A stretch of 64,000 nucleotides of DNA from Brachionus plicatilis (Eukaryota; Rotifera; Eurotatoria; Ploima; Brachionidae). The notes under the pieces were generated by a model. The model did no database searches and was not told where the DNA came from. It saw nothing but the letters and a program-made list of their open reading frames with translations. Below, in pieces: positions 22,216 through 34,500 of this stretch. The stretch is taken from NCBI GenBank assembly GCA_010279815.1, contig QEOQ01000508.1, positions 844,254 through 908,253 on the forward strand, written 5' to 3'. Made by a program: the position numbers and the translations under genes. Within the stretch, counting starts at the first letter, position 1, and each line of letters begins with the position of its first letter.

Positions 22216-25200
22216 CTTCTCTTAATTCGAAAAACCGTTGCTAAACACTTGAAGATAAAATTTTGATTTCCGAGTATCAAAGAATGATAATTTTTTAAGC
22301 AGAGCTTCAATTTCTCTTCTAATTTTTATAATCTTAATTTTGAGAGCAAACTATTAAATTGATAAAGCAAAAGGCTCTTTGTTTTGAGAAATTTATCACC
22401 AGTCACGAGAATTAGATGCGCAATTTTGTTTGGATTTGGAGAATTTTTTTTCTAACTACACATTCCGTTATAATAATTTCCTTATAATTTTGAAATTTGA
22501 GATTTCAAAATTTACACAGGTAAATCTCAAATCGCTTTAAATAAAATTAAAAACAACTCGTTTATTTCACTTATTTTTCTGTCGTTTTCAAGTATTCTTT
22601 TCTTTTGACAAAAAAAATAAAAATTAAATTGGAAAATTTTGTAAAGATAAAGGTAATAGTTTTCTATTTTTTTAATTGAACTATTTTTCTGCGTAAATCA
22701 ACCCAATAATCACTTGTCATTGACTAACAGAGATCACTGCCAAAAATGTAATTGAAAAAAATGAATAATATCTATTTTGGTTGATTTCGTTGTTGGAAAG
22801 AAAGAAGTTGTTGTTGTTGAGAAAGAAAAAAAAATTGCTTCTTTAGCTGATGACGGGTGAGTTCTATATGTTGAAAAGTGTTTAAGGAAATAAGAGCAAC
22901 TAAAAAAAAAGTAGCTTTAAATTCCGGTTTTGTTTTTCTTAATAGTGAAAATCTAATAAATAAGCTGAAAGAGAAATAAAATATCAGAAGAAATAAACTT
23001 ATACTGTTCCATGATAAATAAAGATATTAATTTAACTTCGTGTTATTTCTTGTTGTTTGTTTCTAATTATTTCCCTTATTCGATGTAGGTTTTAGCTCAA
23101 AAAGTTCTAATAGATCATTCGATGAAGATTTCAAACAACTTCAAAAAGAGTACTGTATCAATGGCAGGAATTTATGTAATTGAAACATTTGCTTCAGCTT
23201 AAGAGAAGTAATTGGGATTAGGAAGTGAGCCTTGCGCTCTCGATTTAGGCAGCTAGAGCAAAGTGTCAAAGGCGCCTGGTGAATACTTCAAAATCAGACA
23301 TATCAATAAATTTCCAACTTAATTTTATAGAGAATAAATGAAAGCAAAAATTGTCTTCAAGGCACGGCCTAATGCGAGATTTTTTTAATTGGAATTCTTG
23401 CTAATGTTAAGTAAACACTGAGCTACAGATCTATTCCTAATGATATAATATATCATAGTTGGTTAGCAAGTCGAATTCCGTCATTAATAACTGCATTTTG
23501 TTCCTTTCCAATAACAATGCCGAATGCCTCCAAAATATCATTAGATTTTGTAATTAAAGAAATACCTAAATAAAATCTCAATTATATTTATATCAAAAAT
23601 ACATTAGAAATATCATAAAGCAAATAACTTGGAGCCAAGTCGAATAATGAGCTCGCTCGCAACCAAAGTTCCTCTTATTGGACCAATTTGTTTGTTTAAT
23701 CTTTTCGCAGGCGAAAATGCACAATTTCGAGGAGAAAAGAAGAAGAAGAAGAATGAGAGAAGATGGAGAACTGAGAGATAGAGAACTAATGCTCAAGCTA
23801 TATTTAAATGATAATTATCTATTATCGCTAACTATTTATACATGTTTGAAATAACAAAAAATATCAGGCATACCGATAGATGCAAAAGGTTTCCAAAGCG
23901 AATACAATTCCGAAATTACAACTTATTAATAAGAACTAGTTCGAAATAAAAAAACACCAAATTAATTTCGAATGAGGTTTACTTTTTTCCTATTCCTTTA
24001 TAAATTTCAAAATAAATAAATACTATTTCAAATAACGAATAACAACTCTATTCATTTATCTACATATCTAACCAACTCTCTCTCTCTGTGTGTGTGGATT
24101 TTAGGCTCTTTTTCTCTCTTTTCAGGAACTTTGAAATTCGAAAATATAATTAAAACGAGAGAAGAAAACAAACATTTAGAATCGAATCCAATATATCGAT
24201 ATATACTTTGCTTATTTTATAAATCTACTTCTTTATAAATTTTAAAATAAATAAAAGATTAGATAATATTTTTTATTAATAACAGCATTCTTACTTATTG
24301 AAAATCAAAATTCAACAAAACAAAAAACAATAGCTAGTTTAGTCTAGAGCCAACAAAAATTTAGCAACAATAGAAAAAAACACAAGCTAACAGTCAAAAG
24401 TCGCCCAGTAGTTATGATGCATTTATCTAGATTATCATTCTATTTTAACCCATGAATACAATCAAATAGAGAGAGCTTGGTGCTCTTGGGGACAAGCTTG
24501 CAACAAGGTGACAAAATTGACAAAAGCCAAAAATCAGATAAAAATTTAATTTTTTAATTCCGTAAAAAATTATAAAATTTAAATTTTAAATTTGCTATCA
24601 CAAGTGATAAGACTCTTATCTGCGATGAACTGGAGGAAATTTTTTTATTTTTGTTGACGTGTTTTTTTTTTAGTTGCTCGCATTGAACTGAATAATGGGA
24701 AAGAAAAAACTCTATTGTCGAAAGAGTCGAAAATATACAGACCTAAAATAGATAAAATTCAATAGTAATTTGGCGTCAACTTGTTTAATTCCATTAAAAT
24801 GTTAGCCTTAAAATGATTGATGAAAACACGATAAAATAATGTGAATAAAAGTACTTAAAATCTGATGCTAGTTTTGAATGGCGATAGTCTTTAGAATTTT
24901 TTTGTTAGGCTGCATTTGTTGCAATTTAAAAAACTCAAGTGAGTCAAAACAAAAAGATATCATCAATCATTTATAAATTTCCTTGTTTATTTTTTAATTG
25001 AAATAGCTTTAAAAGTTGTTACTTTCGGTTTTTAGAAAAAATCGAGCACTACTTTTGCAGCATAAGGCATTCAGACTTGACGGCTCGGTTAATTTGATGA
25101 TATATTTAATTAAAAACATCACTATTTCCGTTATGGAGCTTGGAAAATTTAAACATAAATTAAATTTTATCTCTAACAATAAAACCAGTTCGTTCAGCAC

Positions 25201-26303
25201 TTTTCTAAGCTATAAAAATAAAATAAAATAAAAAAAAAAAACTACGAAAAAATTTCTATTTGAACTAAACAAAAAATTACATCCAGATAAAATTAAATAA
25301 AATTAAAATAATTAAAAACAATAAATTTCTTCTTGGATTAAAATTTTAAAACATTTTTAGTGATAAGATTAGAATACACCAGTCAACTATTTAATATTCT
25401 TTACACTGTTTTGAAACCAGCAGAAAAGCCACAGTCTTTTTTCTTTTTAAATTCAGACTCTAAGTTTTTTGCATTCTTAATTACTTAACATCTTTTATCA
25501 ATATCTTATCTATCTCAAATGTCATGCGTTTTGTTTATTCGACGTCTTTTTTAGAATTTCCTATTCTAAAATCAGGCCTCAATGGTCTGTTACTAAATAA
25601 ATGGTTAAACTCACATGGTTCTTGAGTATTGCCATAGATTTTCACTATTAAAATTTAGTTTAAGTATTAGATGCTAAACATATTTCCTTATGTCGAACAT
25701 TGACATTTAAAAATGTATTATCATTCAAAATTGATAATAAGAAAAAAAGTAACAGTTGAAAAAAGGGTAATTATTTCAAAAACTTTTTTTTTTAATAAAA
25801 AAAAGGATCTTTAATCTGAACAACCGAAAGTGAAATTTAAATAATTTACAAATAAAAAAATAAAACTGGCTGAAATTGCATGAAAAGGAAATAAATTTTT
25901 CAAAATAGTGAGATGCAAGATGTTTCTCTAGTGAGAAGAAATATATGCCTTTTTTTTAAAAATAAACTCCCCAAATAAGAAAAATTATTAAAAATAAAAC
26001 CCCATTTGAAACAAATTTAAAAAATATGAATTTCAAAATCAATAATATGTTCTTGTATTTTTCTTTTTCACAACAAAATAAAATAGTTAATTTTAACTGG
26101 GAAACACCTTGGCTTAAGAGGAATTAAAATTTAGGGATTAATTTTGCGTATTTTAAGTTGGATTGATAAAAAATTTATTTAGTAGTGGTTTCAAAAATTT
26201 TATTAGAAAAAAAAATCTCAACAACTTTTCTAAATTAATTTAAAATACTAACGAAGAAAATAAAAATTTCAACATTTTAATTTAAAAATTAATCTTATCA
26301 CAA

Positions 26304-27401
26304 TTATAAATTAGTATCTTTAACGTGGACTGAATATTTTTTTGCTAGAGAAAGCCAATAGTCCCTATTTTGCTTCACATGAAAAGTGTTGTCTTTTATT
26401 TTTTGGTCTGGTTCGCCGTAATTTGGCGGATTGGCCTTAGGGTCATAGCCCAATTGTCGAAGCATTGGAGCTATTGTGTCCATTCTAGCGATCACATCGG
26501 CCGGAATTTTACCAACCCATGAGTTAAGCGCCTCTAAATTGACAGGCTTAATCACTTGATCTGAAGAGCGTTCATTTTTAGACAAAGAAATTTCTTTTCC
26601 AATGAATTTTTCATGCTGTAAAACTGCATCGTTCCATTCAATTCCCAGAAATTCCAATATTCGTCTCATGTTTTGCTCTGGGTGCAGAACAAGCTGCTCA
26701 TAGTAGACAGGTAAGCAATTTTCAGGTCCCACCGATATACACTGAGCGTACATTAATTGAATCAAAAAGTTCCATTTGGATAAGCAGTCTTCATAGCTGT
26801 TCAAGTTAAAGCCAGTGATGGTTACTTTTCTGGTAATGATTGAGTGAACTACGGCTCGTCCGTCGCGAACCATAAAAATAAACTTACTTTTTGGAAAGAT
26901 GCTCTTTAAATAAGAAGTGTATCTGAGAACAAGTGGGTCTTTGCTGCACATTTGTTCAGATTTTTTGCCATGATTTGCCACAACTTCAGTTATAAACGCT
27001 CCCACGGCTGAATCCAGAATGTCATCATTGATGCCAGCATTTTTTAAACGTTCGCTCTCTTTAGGAGAACTAGCCCACTGATTTCTCATGGTCAAGATTC
27101 GAGGTATTACCCTGGTCTCTTCGCCACAATGAATACCTGGGTGGGCATCTAGCATGGCACGCATTAAAGTTGTACCTGATCTCGGCACACCTCCAACAAA
27201 TATAATGGGCACATTTTTGTTATAGGAAAACAACGATATCTGATTTTGAGGTTCGATTGGATACTGCATTTGATCAGCCATGTTTTGGGAACAATCTGAG
27301 TCCAAAATGGAATTCATGTAGAATACTACTGCCAAAATGCTTACCAACCAAAGGGCGATGTATTTTTTCTTAAATTTTTGACTCACAAGCATCATATACA
27401 T
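26304..27401 (-). CDS. TPST: Protein-tyrosine sulfotransferase (TPST), single coding exon
   Basis: Golgi type II membrane enzyme that transfers sulfate from PAPS to tyrosines of secreted and membrane proteins. It has 365 residues, full length compared with human TPST1/2 (about 370-377). Visible: a short cytosolic tail, one signal-anchor helix (about residues 14-32), the 5'-phosphosulfate loop [17 protein letters not shown], the catalytic-Glu motif [23 protein letters not shown], the 3'-phosphate-binding segment [16 protein letters not shown], and the conserved [11 protein letters not shown] and [12 protein letters not shown] stretches. The start is the ATG at 27401; a splice-acceptor-like AAAG lies right before it (minus strand), so a 5' UTR intron is possible. 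A minus-strand AATAAA is at 26179-26174. Tyrosine sulfation normally acts on extracellular proteins, so laminin-type products of the same genome are plausible clients, but nothing here shows that. Confidence 0.97.
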   Translation of the reverse strand: MYMMLVSQKFKKKYIALWLVSILAVVFYMNSILDSDCSQNMADQMQYPIEPQNQISLFSYNKNVPIIFVGGVPRSGTTLMRAMLDAHPGIHCGEETRVIPRILTMRNQWASSPKESERLKNAGINDDILDSAVGAFITEVVANHGKKSEQMCSKDPLVLRYTSYLKSIFPKSKFIFMVRDGRAVVHSIITRKVTITGFNLNSYEDCLSKWNFLIQLMYAQCISVGPENCLPVYYEQLVLHPEQNMRRILEFLGIEWNDAVLQHEKFIGKEISLSKNERSSDQVIKPVNLEALNSWVGKIPADVIARMDTIAPMLRQLGYDPKANPPNYGEPDQKIKDNTFHVKQNRDYWLSLAKKYSVHVKDTNL

Positions 27402-28488
27402 TATCTTTAATTAAAAAAACATAAATGATTGAAATGATTTTTTTAAATTAAACAACTATTGTTTGATTTAAGAATGAATAAGAGCTAAATTAGATTAAGA
27501 TTAAACTTTTGTGCAGAAAAAACCTAATTTTTAATTGGTTTTTTAAAAGACATTGCAAATTAAAATTTGAAAAAAAATTCATTTGGAAAAATTTGATTTT
27601 AATTTGGTCAGTTTGAATTTTGGGTCAAACTATCAGCTTAAGCAAAAATTGATTTATTAACTTATATATTCAAAATTATTACTGACTAAAAATAAATAAT
27701 TACTTGTTAAACTTTTTTTGTCATTATCAAGATTAAATAAATTATCTGCGATAAAAATTTTGGTTGCAATTGCAAAAGTTATTTTAACCTTTAAAAACAC
27801 TATTAATTTTAGTAGATCTTGATTTTCATTGTCAAATTTAGAAGAATCTTCAAGCTTAAATGTCTCTTCTAAGAATGTATAAAACAAACTGAGAAAAAAA
27901 AACGCTTAAAAATAATTAAAATATATAAAATCTTAAATAAATTACATTTTCGGCCGACATAAATTTGGTGGATTTAAATTTTTCTTTAAAGTAAAAACTT
28001 TTTAGGTTTACCTTTTTGAATTTTGAAGGCATTGTATTAAATATACCAAGGATTTTATTTTTTGAGCCAATGTGTGCCAGCTTTGTTAAAAATAATCCTT
28101 GAAAATTCCAATTTAATCAAATTTAAATTGACACTCTGGTCTAGTTAAATGTGAATAGATGAGATAATTGACGAACTAGATTTACAAGCTGGGTTTTATT
28201 TAGATTCTAGAATAAACAATCTAAAAACCAAATTCAATTTGAAAAAATTATAAGATCATTTACAAAAATATTTATTCAATTTTAAAAATGGTTTTTGGAT
28301 GGAAAATAATAAACATTCAAAAAAAATTTTTCTTTCTAAAATTCGATCGTCATTTTCTTTTACCAATTTTCGTTTTCAAATATAAAACATTTAAGTAGGA
28401 CCGTCTGAGTTAATTAAAAAAGATTCCATTAAATTAATGACTAATTCCAGACTCGATTCGTTGTGATGGCAAAAGAATTCTATCTAGC
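27402..28488. other. TPST-PPTC7 intergenic region with one possible orphan exon
   Basis: Mostly AT-rich. On the minus strand an acceptor-like pyrimidine tract ending CTCAG (about 27891) precedes a 76-codon open stretch that stops at 27657 and is followed at once by AATAAA. No partner exon or homology was recognised, so it is not called as a gene. Confidence 0.4.
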
Positions 28489-29681
28489 TCAGCTTTTTGA
28501 AACTCTTGCTAAAAGCACTGTGATGTCATCCGGCTTTCCTCCTTTTAAAAAAATGTGCTTAATTAATATTTTTAAAAATTTTCCAAAAAGTTATTACTAC
28601 CTTTAAAATTGATCCCATTTTTTCTTGCCGAATACGCAAAAGGTGACATGTAATCAGGATCTTGTGAGAGTTCGGATGCAAAACTTGCTAAATTTTTGGC
28701 AGCCTGTTGCATATCTTCAATATAAAAATCCTTAACATTAAGAAATAAATTATGATTTAATGAAAAGAGTAGATCTTTATTTTTACTTTAATATTAGAAG
28801 TTTTTAGCAATAGGTGGCTTTCGCTCATATTGTCCCAGAGACCATCAGTGGCTAGAACAATTAAATCGCCTTCAACAAGTTGAAATGAATAAACATCAGC
28901 GCTCTGAGGCTTATCACTGAACAAATTTTCTTCATCGGTCATGCTCGGAAGAAGAGCTAGCTGAAATGGTGCATTAAAATAATGATATTGCTCTTGGGAT
29001 CTAAACACTATCTTATTATTGCGGATAATCACAAATCCACTATCTCCCAGATTTGCACTGTACAAAATTCTCGATTCTCGGTTAAAAACTATGACACAGG
29101 CAGTGCTACTTCCAATTAGACTTTGATCCTTGCTTTCAACTAAACAGCTATAACTTTGCACTAAAATGTCAAGTGGGGTTCGTTCGGATAAATTTTCACT
29201 TTGGGAAAATACACCATCTTCTTGCTCGACAATTCTTTTGCATTGTTTCATTAAATTCGAGCTAAATTTTGACGGATCTACACCCATTTCCCGCCATCCA
29301 CCGACACCATCAGCAACCCCAAGTACATCTGCACATTTTTTATTTGCAACAAACCTAGATTATAAATCTCAATTTTAAAATAAGAACTAGTTTTTTATCT
29401 AAAATTTTGAAAACGCCCTACCAAGAATCGTCGCCTATAGTAAATTTTTGCTGGTTGACAGTAACTGGATGATTGGTGTTGAGCCAGTCTTTGGAAAACC
29501 CGGAAAACGCTGTCACTAAATGAAAGCTCGGCTTGGCTTGAATTTGCTCAGATGGTTCTGCACTTTTGGTTGACAAAGATCGATGAATTAAAGCTCGGTT
29601 ATTTAAGACAAGAGGCCAATGGTGATATTCGTTTATAAGACCGCATATGGCGCTCAATTGTTTTCGTATTATTTTGAACAT
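28489..29681 (-). CDS. PPTC7: PPTC7-like mitochondrial protein phosphatase (PP2C family), four exons
   Basis: Metal-dependent Ser/Thr phosphatase of the mitochondrial matrix, linked in other organisms to coenzyme Q biosynthesis and mitophagy control. Exons (minus): 29681-29422, 29354-28787, 28730-28601, 28541-28489; introns of 67, 56 and 59 nt; all phases match, giving 336 residues (human about 304). Motifs: an N-terminal basic amphipathic presequence (MFKIIRKQLSAIC), the metal-binding block VLGVADGVGGWREMGVDPS, ANLGDSGFVIIRN, a QQ.YF-type segment EQYHYFNAPFQL, LATDGLWDNMSE, and the last block GGKPDDITVLLARVS spread over the last junction. The Asp residues that bind the metal centre in PP2C enzymes appear intact. 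It is divergently arranged with PPIP5K. Confidence 0.95.
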
Positions 29682-31538
29682 TTTACTTAAGCTTGGTAAA
29701 CTTTGCTCAGATTCATTAAAAATGCGAAATTTTTTTTCAAACTTTTTATGTTAAATGCGTTTCAAAACAAATGAATGAATATTTTATAAATAAATTTTTT
29801 TTTGATTTTTTTTTTGTTTTTTGAATGAAGAATACTTGATAATGATAAGAATAAAATTGGAGGGGGAGCTTCTTCTATATTTCAATGTTGTAGTCACGAT
29901 GTGAATAACTTAGACTTTTTACTGTCTCAATACTAGACTATATCATGAAAAATTGATTTTTTTTAAGTTTGAATTAAAAATTTTAAAATTTATTCTGAAT
30001 ATAAAGTATTTTTTTACAAGTAAAACTAAAATCAAAATTGACAACTGATCGAAAATAAGCTAAATTTATTTTAGTTTTCATATGTTTTTTGATTGAAACA
30101 TATGAAGTTAAAATAAATTGGTATAAAAGCTACATTTTAAGTTATTACTTTTTCTGATATTAATTTAATTCTTAGATGCAATCTGGAATGATTTAACTGA
30201 TTCTTATCTTTTTTTTTAAAGAGAAGAAAAAATGCTATAAAATTAAGTATATTAAAATTGCTTTTAATTTCAGATAGAAATTAAAATTTGTATTAATTAT
30301 TATTACATCTAGTATTTATTTTAAATAAGAAAATAACGCCGAAAAATTTATACTCATATTGAATTAGCAAAAAAGGTAAACCAATTTATTAATTTCAATA
30401 AAAATTTAATTAAATTTCAACAGAAAACTAAGGGATACGATGATTTTTTCAAAAATAATCTATTTTTTTAAATAAAATATAGTCCAGGTATATATTTTAT
30501 TTGCTTATTACAGCTTTTTTTAATATAAAAAGTACATTTTATTTGAAATTGAAATAAACCTAAAAGCTGCTTTAAAATACAGTAAAATTGGTTTCAAGCT
30601 TATTTTATTTATCATTTAAAAGTAGAAAATTAGAATAAAATAAAAGGAAATTATTTTTTTTCGAAATCTTTGTTAAATTAAAATTAAAAATTATTAAGCT
30701 TACTTATTGGGATAAGCCATCTTATTTTTGTTTTTTTCTTTTAAGGTTTACAATAAACTAAAAATAGTGTTCTATTTTTAAATTAGTGTCAATGAAAAAA
30801 ATAAATAAATATTTTTTAATTTAAAAAAATAAAAATAATTTGATTTCTCTTAAAAATTTTTTAATTGAGAGATTTTGATTTATTTTCTTCTTTAATTTCA
30901 TTATTTTAATCTTGTATAATGACATTATTTGTTTCAAATTTTTTGTTTTAACTCAGATCGATAAAAGCCAAAAAAAATGAAAATGGTGAATAATAAAGAA
31001 TTTTTATATTTTTATTCTTTGATGCCTTCTTATTAGACATTTTTAATCGATCTTTGATCAGTGCAAAAAATCTGATATTTAAACTTATTTAAAATATTTA
31101 ATGCATTTATTTTTTAAAGAATAAAAAACGATGCAACAGCATTTAATTTTAATTAAAAGAAAGACTAAATTTGAAGCCAACTAATTGTTGACTTCAAATT
31201 GAACCAACTAAAGCTTTTTAAATCTCAAAAAATTTCAAATTACCCAAAATTTTATTTATATTAATCATTTTTTTTTTGCTAATCTAAACATCTAAAACTA
31301 GAGTTTATTTTTTATTAAATTAAAAATGAATTATTTAAATTCTTCAGACATTTTTTATAGGTTGGTTTTGTTTATATACTAAATGTTTCAGAAATATTTT
31401 TTAACATATTTGAATTAAAAAATTAAAAGCGATTATTGCAAATTTCTGTGAATAATTCATTCAAAATTTGCATAGAATGAAAAAAATCTATTATAGTTGT
31501 CATTTTGTTTTAAGTATAGATGCAGTCACATAAATAAA
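29682..31538. promoter_or_regulatory. Divergent intergenic region between PPTC7 and PPIP5K
   Basis: About 1.86 kb of AT-rich DNA between the two start codons, which point away from each other, so both promoters must lie here. No clear core element was picked out. It contains a strong hairpin at 30063-30119 (24-25-bp arms, 8-nt loop) and a smaller one at 31170-31198. Confidence 0.45.
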
Positions 31539-34500
31539 ATGCAATCACAAGAGCCATTCAATTTCGAGTATCCGGAAGATTTTATTTTCCAACACGATCT
31601 AATCTACAACGACACTCTTAACGTAAGTATTCAATTTTTTTTGCCTTGAAAAACAAACTTTAAGTTTTGTTTCTAGTCAAATAATTTTATCTTTTTTGAA
31701 AGAAATAAGTTGCACATTTTAAAAAAGCATGATCTAATTTACGTGTTGCCTTATTGAGTGTCTAAAATCTCTTATAACAATTTGATTATATAAATACTAG
31801 AAAAATTCAAGATTTTTCGTCTTGAAAATTTAATTTTTATGATGAAATAATTTTTTTAGCACACTTGATAGGAAATAAAACAATTTGGAAATTTTATTTC
31901 AATAAAAAATTCGAATTCATACAAAATTTGATTATCCTCTGATATTATAGCTAATTGCATAATAATATTAATTTGCATAGCGTCTAGGTGAAACCTAAAT
32001 GAATTTTTTTATTTACATTTATGACAATATATTACAATGAAAAATTAGAGATTAACTATTATAAATTTGCATATTTTATATTTTTAAAATACAATGAATT
32101 AAATAAATAAATAAATAAAGCGTAATTAAGTTAAAATTTATTTTGATTCTGCTCAATAGAATATTAATCATGAAAAAAAATTAATTTGAAATGAATCAAA
32201 TTCAAATTTTAATTAGTAAAATATAAAAAATATTCGAAAAAATTATGTGGTGCTGAAAAATGATAAAAGTAATGTTTTATTTAAATAGAACCAAAGTATC
32301 AATTTTAAGTACTTTTTTTATTTAAATTTTTTTATCAAAGGTATTTCCACAAATTATTTAATAAAAAATGGAAAAGCTAAAATTTTTATGATTGAATTAT
32401 GTGACTTATGACTGTTACGAGCTTATTTTGCGAAAAAAATTGATATTTTAGTTAAAAAAATTTTTTAAAAATTTTTGAAGAAAAAATCTTAGTCCTAGGT
32501 ATTGTTAGAAATCTCGAGTAGAGTTAAATATCTTAAAAAGATAAATACAACAAACACATTTACTAGCAAATCTGATTATTAAAATAAATACATTTAATGA
32601 TTGAAAATGACTAATCTGAAAAAATTCTTGAATGTTCTTCAGTTAAAGTTAAGTAATTTACTCTTTCTAGAGACTTAGCTTGACGCTAATTGAAATTTTT
32701 TTCCAAATAATTTTAACAAATTTTGGTTAACTACTAAAATTTTATAAAAATTTTAGATATGAAAATCAAGTTAATAATTTTTTTAATATCAAGACAAGGT
32801 GAGACAATCTATTAGAATATACCATAAATATTCTCGATTGATTAAATGGAATAATTCGATCACTTTTATCTTCAAAGTTGCATATATTATTTATTGTTTA
32901 AATTTTTTTTGTGAATTCGGAAAATTTTCTACCATTTTTTCTCAATTAAGACATAATTAGATAAAATCAAAAGCGTATGCACTCCGTGTTCGTAATTGAA
33001 CATTTTAACTTTATTTTGGAAAGTTTTGAATCCAAATATAGAAAAGTAGATAAAAAATGATCAGCTTTATTTCAGTTTATTTAAAACATTTTCTTAATGA
33101 GAGACTGATTTTTTTTTCAATTTTTTTGAAATGCAGATCTGCTACTTCATAAATTATTTTGAATAATTTTTCCGATAAAATGAAATTTTTTGAATCAAAT
33201 CTAAAATAATGATTTATAGACCCGGATCACTAAGCTATTATAAAAAATTTATAAATTCGTGTTAAGCATCTAATATTTTGTTTATTTCAGATTTTTTAAT
33301 CATCTCTAATTTGTAAATTCACATTTTGGTAAAAATTTAAGATCTATACCATTTGTTGAATTTGTTTTTTCAAGCTATCAATTGACCCCAACACGTTTGA
33401 TATTTGTTATATTGTCAGATATTGAAATGAATGCAATTTATAATATAAATTATGTAGTGTATTTTTATTTGGAAGCTTTCACCCATTTTATTTAGAATAA
33501 AATTTAGAAAAAAATTTAATTTTTATATTTAATTTTGCTGTTTAAAGGATGAATTTTCGAACAAGGCCAATTTTGATGACGACTTAGACCAATTCGCAGA
33601 AGAAGACGAATTCACCAAGTATTATCTTGATGAAGACGACCAAGAAGAAATGGATGAGAATCTTGAGAAAATAACAGTGGGTGTATGTGCCATGGCAAAA
33701 AAGGTTAATTCAAAGCCAATGGAAGCTATTTTGACGCGTCTAGCAAGCTATAATTATTTTGAAATAATTGTTTTTGATCAAGAAGTTATCTTAAATAGTC
33801 CAATAACAGAATGGCCACAATGTGACTGTCTGATCTCGTTTTATTCTAAAGATTTTCCTCTTAAAAAAGTTCAAGAATACGCCGATGCTTATAGTCCATT
33901 TCTTATCAATGATCTTGAAAAGCAATGGGACATAATGGATCGAATAAAAGTTTACCAAACTCTTAAAGAAGCTGGAATTGAGCAGCCGCGCTATGCTATC
34001 AAGACTGAAAAAATCAACAATAATTTTACAGAACAGGAAGATCAAATTGAGATTGATGGACAAGTTTTTGTTAAACCATTCGTAGAAAAACCAATAAATG
34101 CAGATGATCATAATATTTATATTTATTTTCCAAGTAGTGCTGGTGGTGGAAGTCAGCGGCTCTTTAGAAAAGTAAGCATTTTTAAATAATTTCAAAGTTT
34201 AGTAGTAGTAATAGGAGTTTCTTTTATTTATTTTAATTTTGATTTTATTTATCATGTTATTTTTTATTAATATATTATTTTTTATTTTGTAACTTTTATT
34301 TCAACTAGTTTGTGAATTTATTAAATTTAGCTTAATTTTTTTGCCAAATTATTCAAACATTTTTTGAAAATTTTACAAAAATTAAATCTTTTAAAGCACT
34401 AAAGAAATTAATAAATAAATTTCAAGCTCTTCGCAATCAAGATAAAAAGGCTGTATAAAAAGATAATAAAATTTTAATGAATTGTTTAATTCTCAATTAT

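Larger units (their letters stand above)
19078..26303. other. Long gene-free upstream region of the ETS gene (possible regulatory DNA)
   Basis: About 7.2 kb between the ETS start and the TPST 3' end, with no protein exon recognised. To about 24.5 kb it is visibly less AT-extreme and more complex than other intergenic DNA in the window. It holds microsatellites (GAA about 19229; poly-A about 20050-20078; CT runs about 22027-22045, 22191-22215 and 24078-24095), an E-box CACGTG (19939-19944) and octamers ATGCAAAT (19840-19847 and 20825-20832). It could hold enhancers or 5' UTR exons; this is inference only. 24.5-26.3 kb is ordinary AT-rich DNA. Confidence 0.45.
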
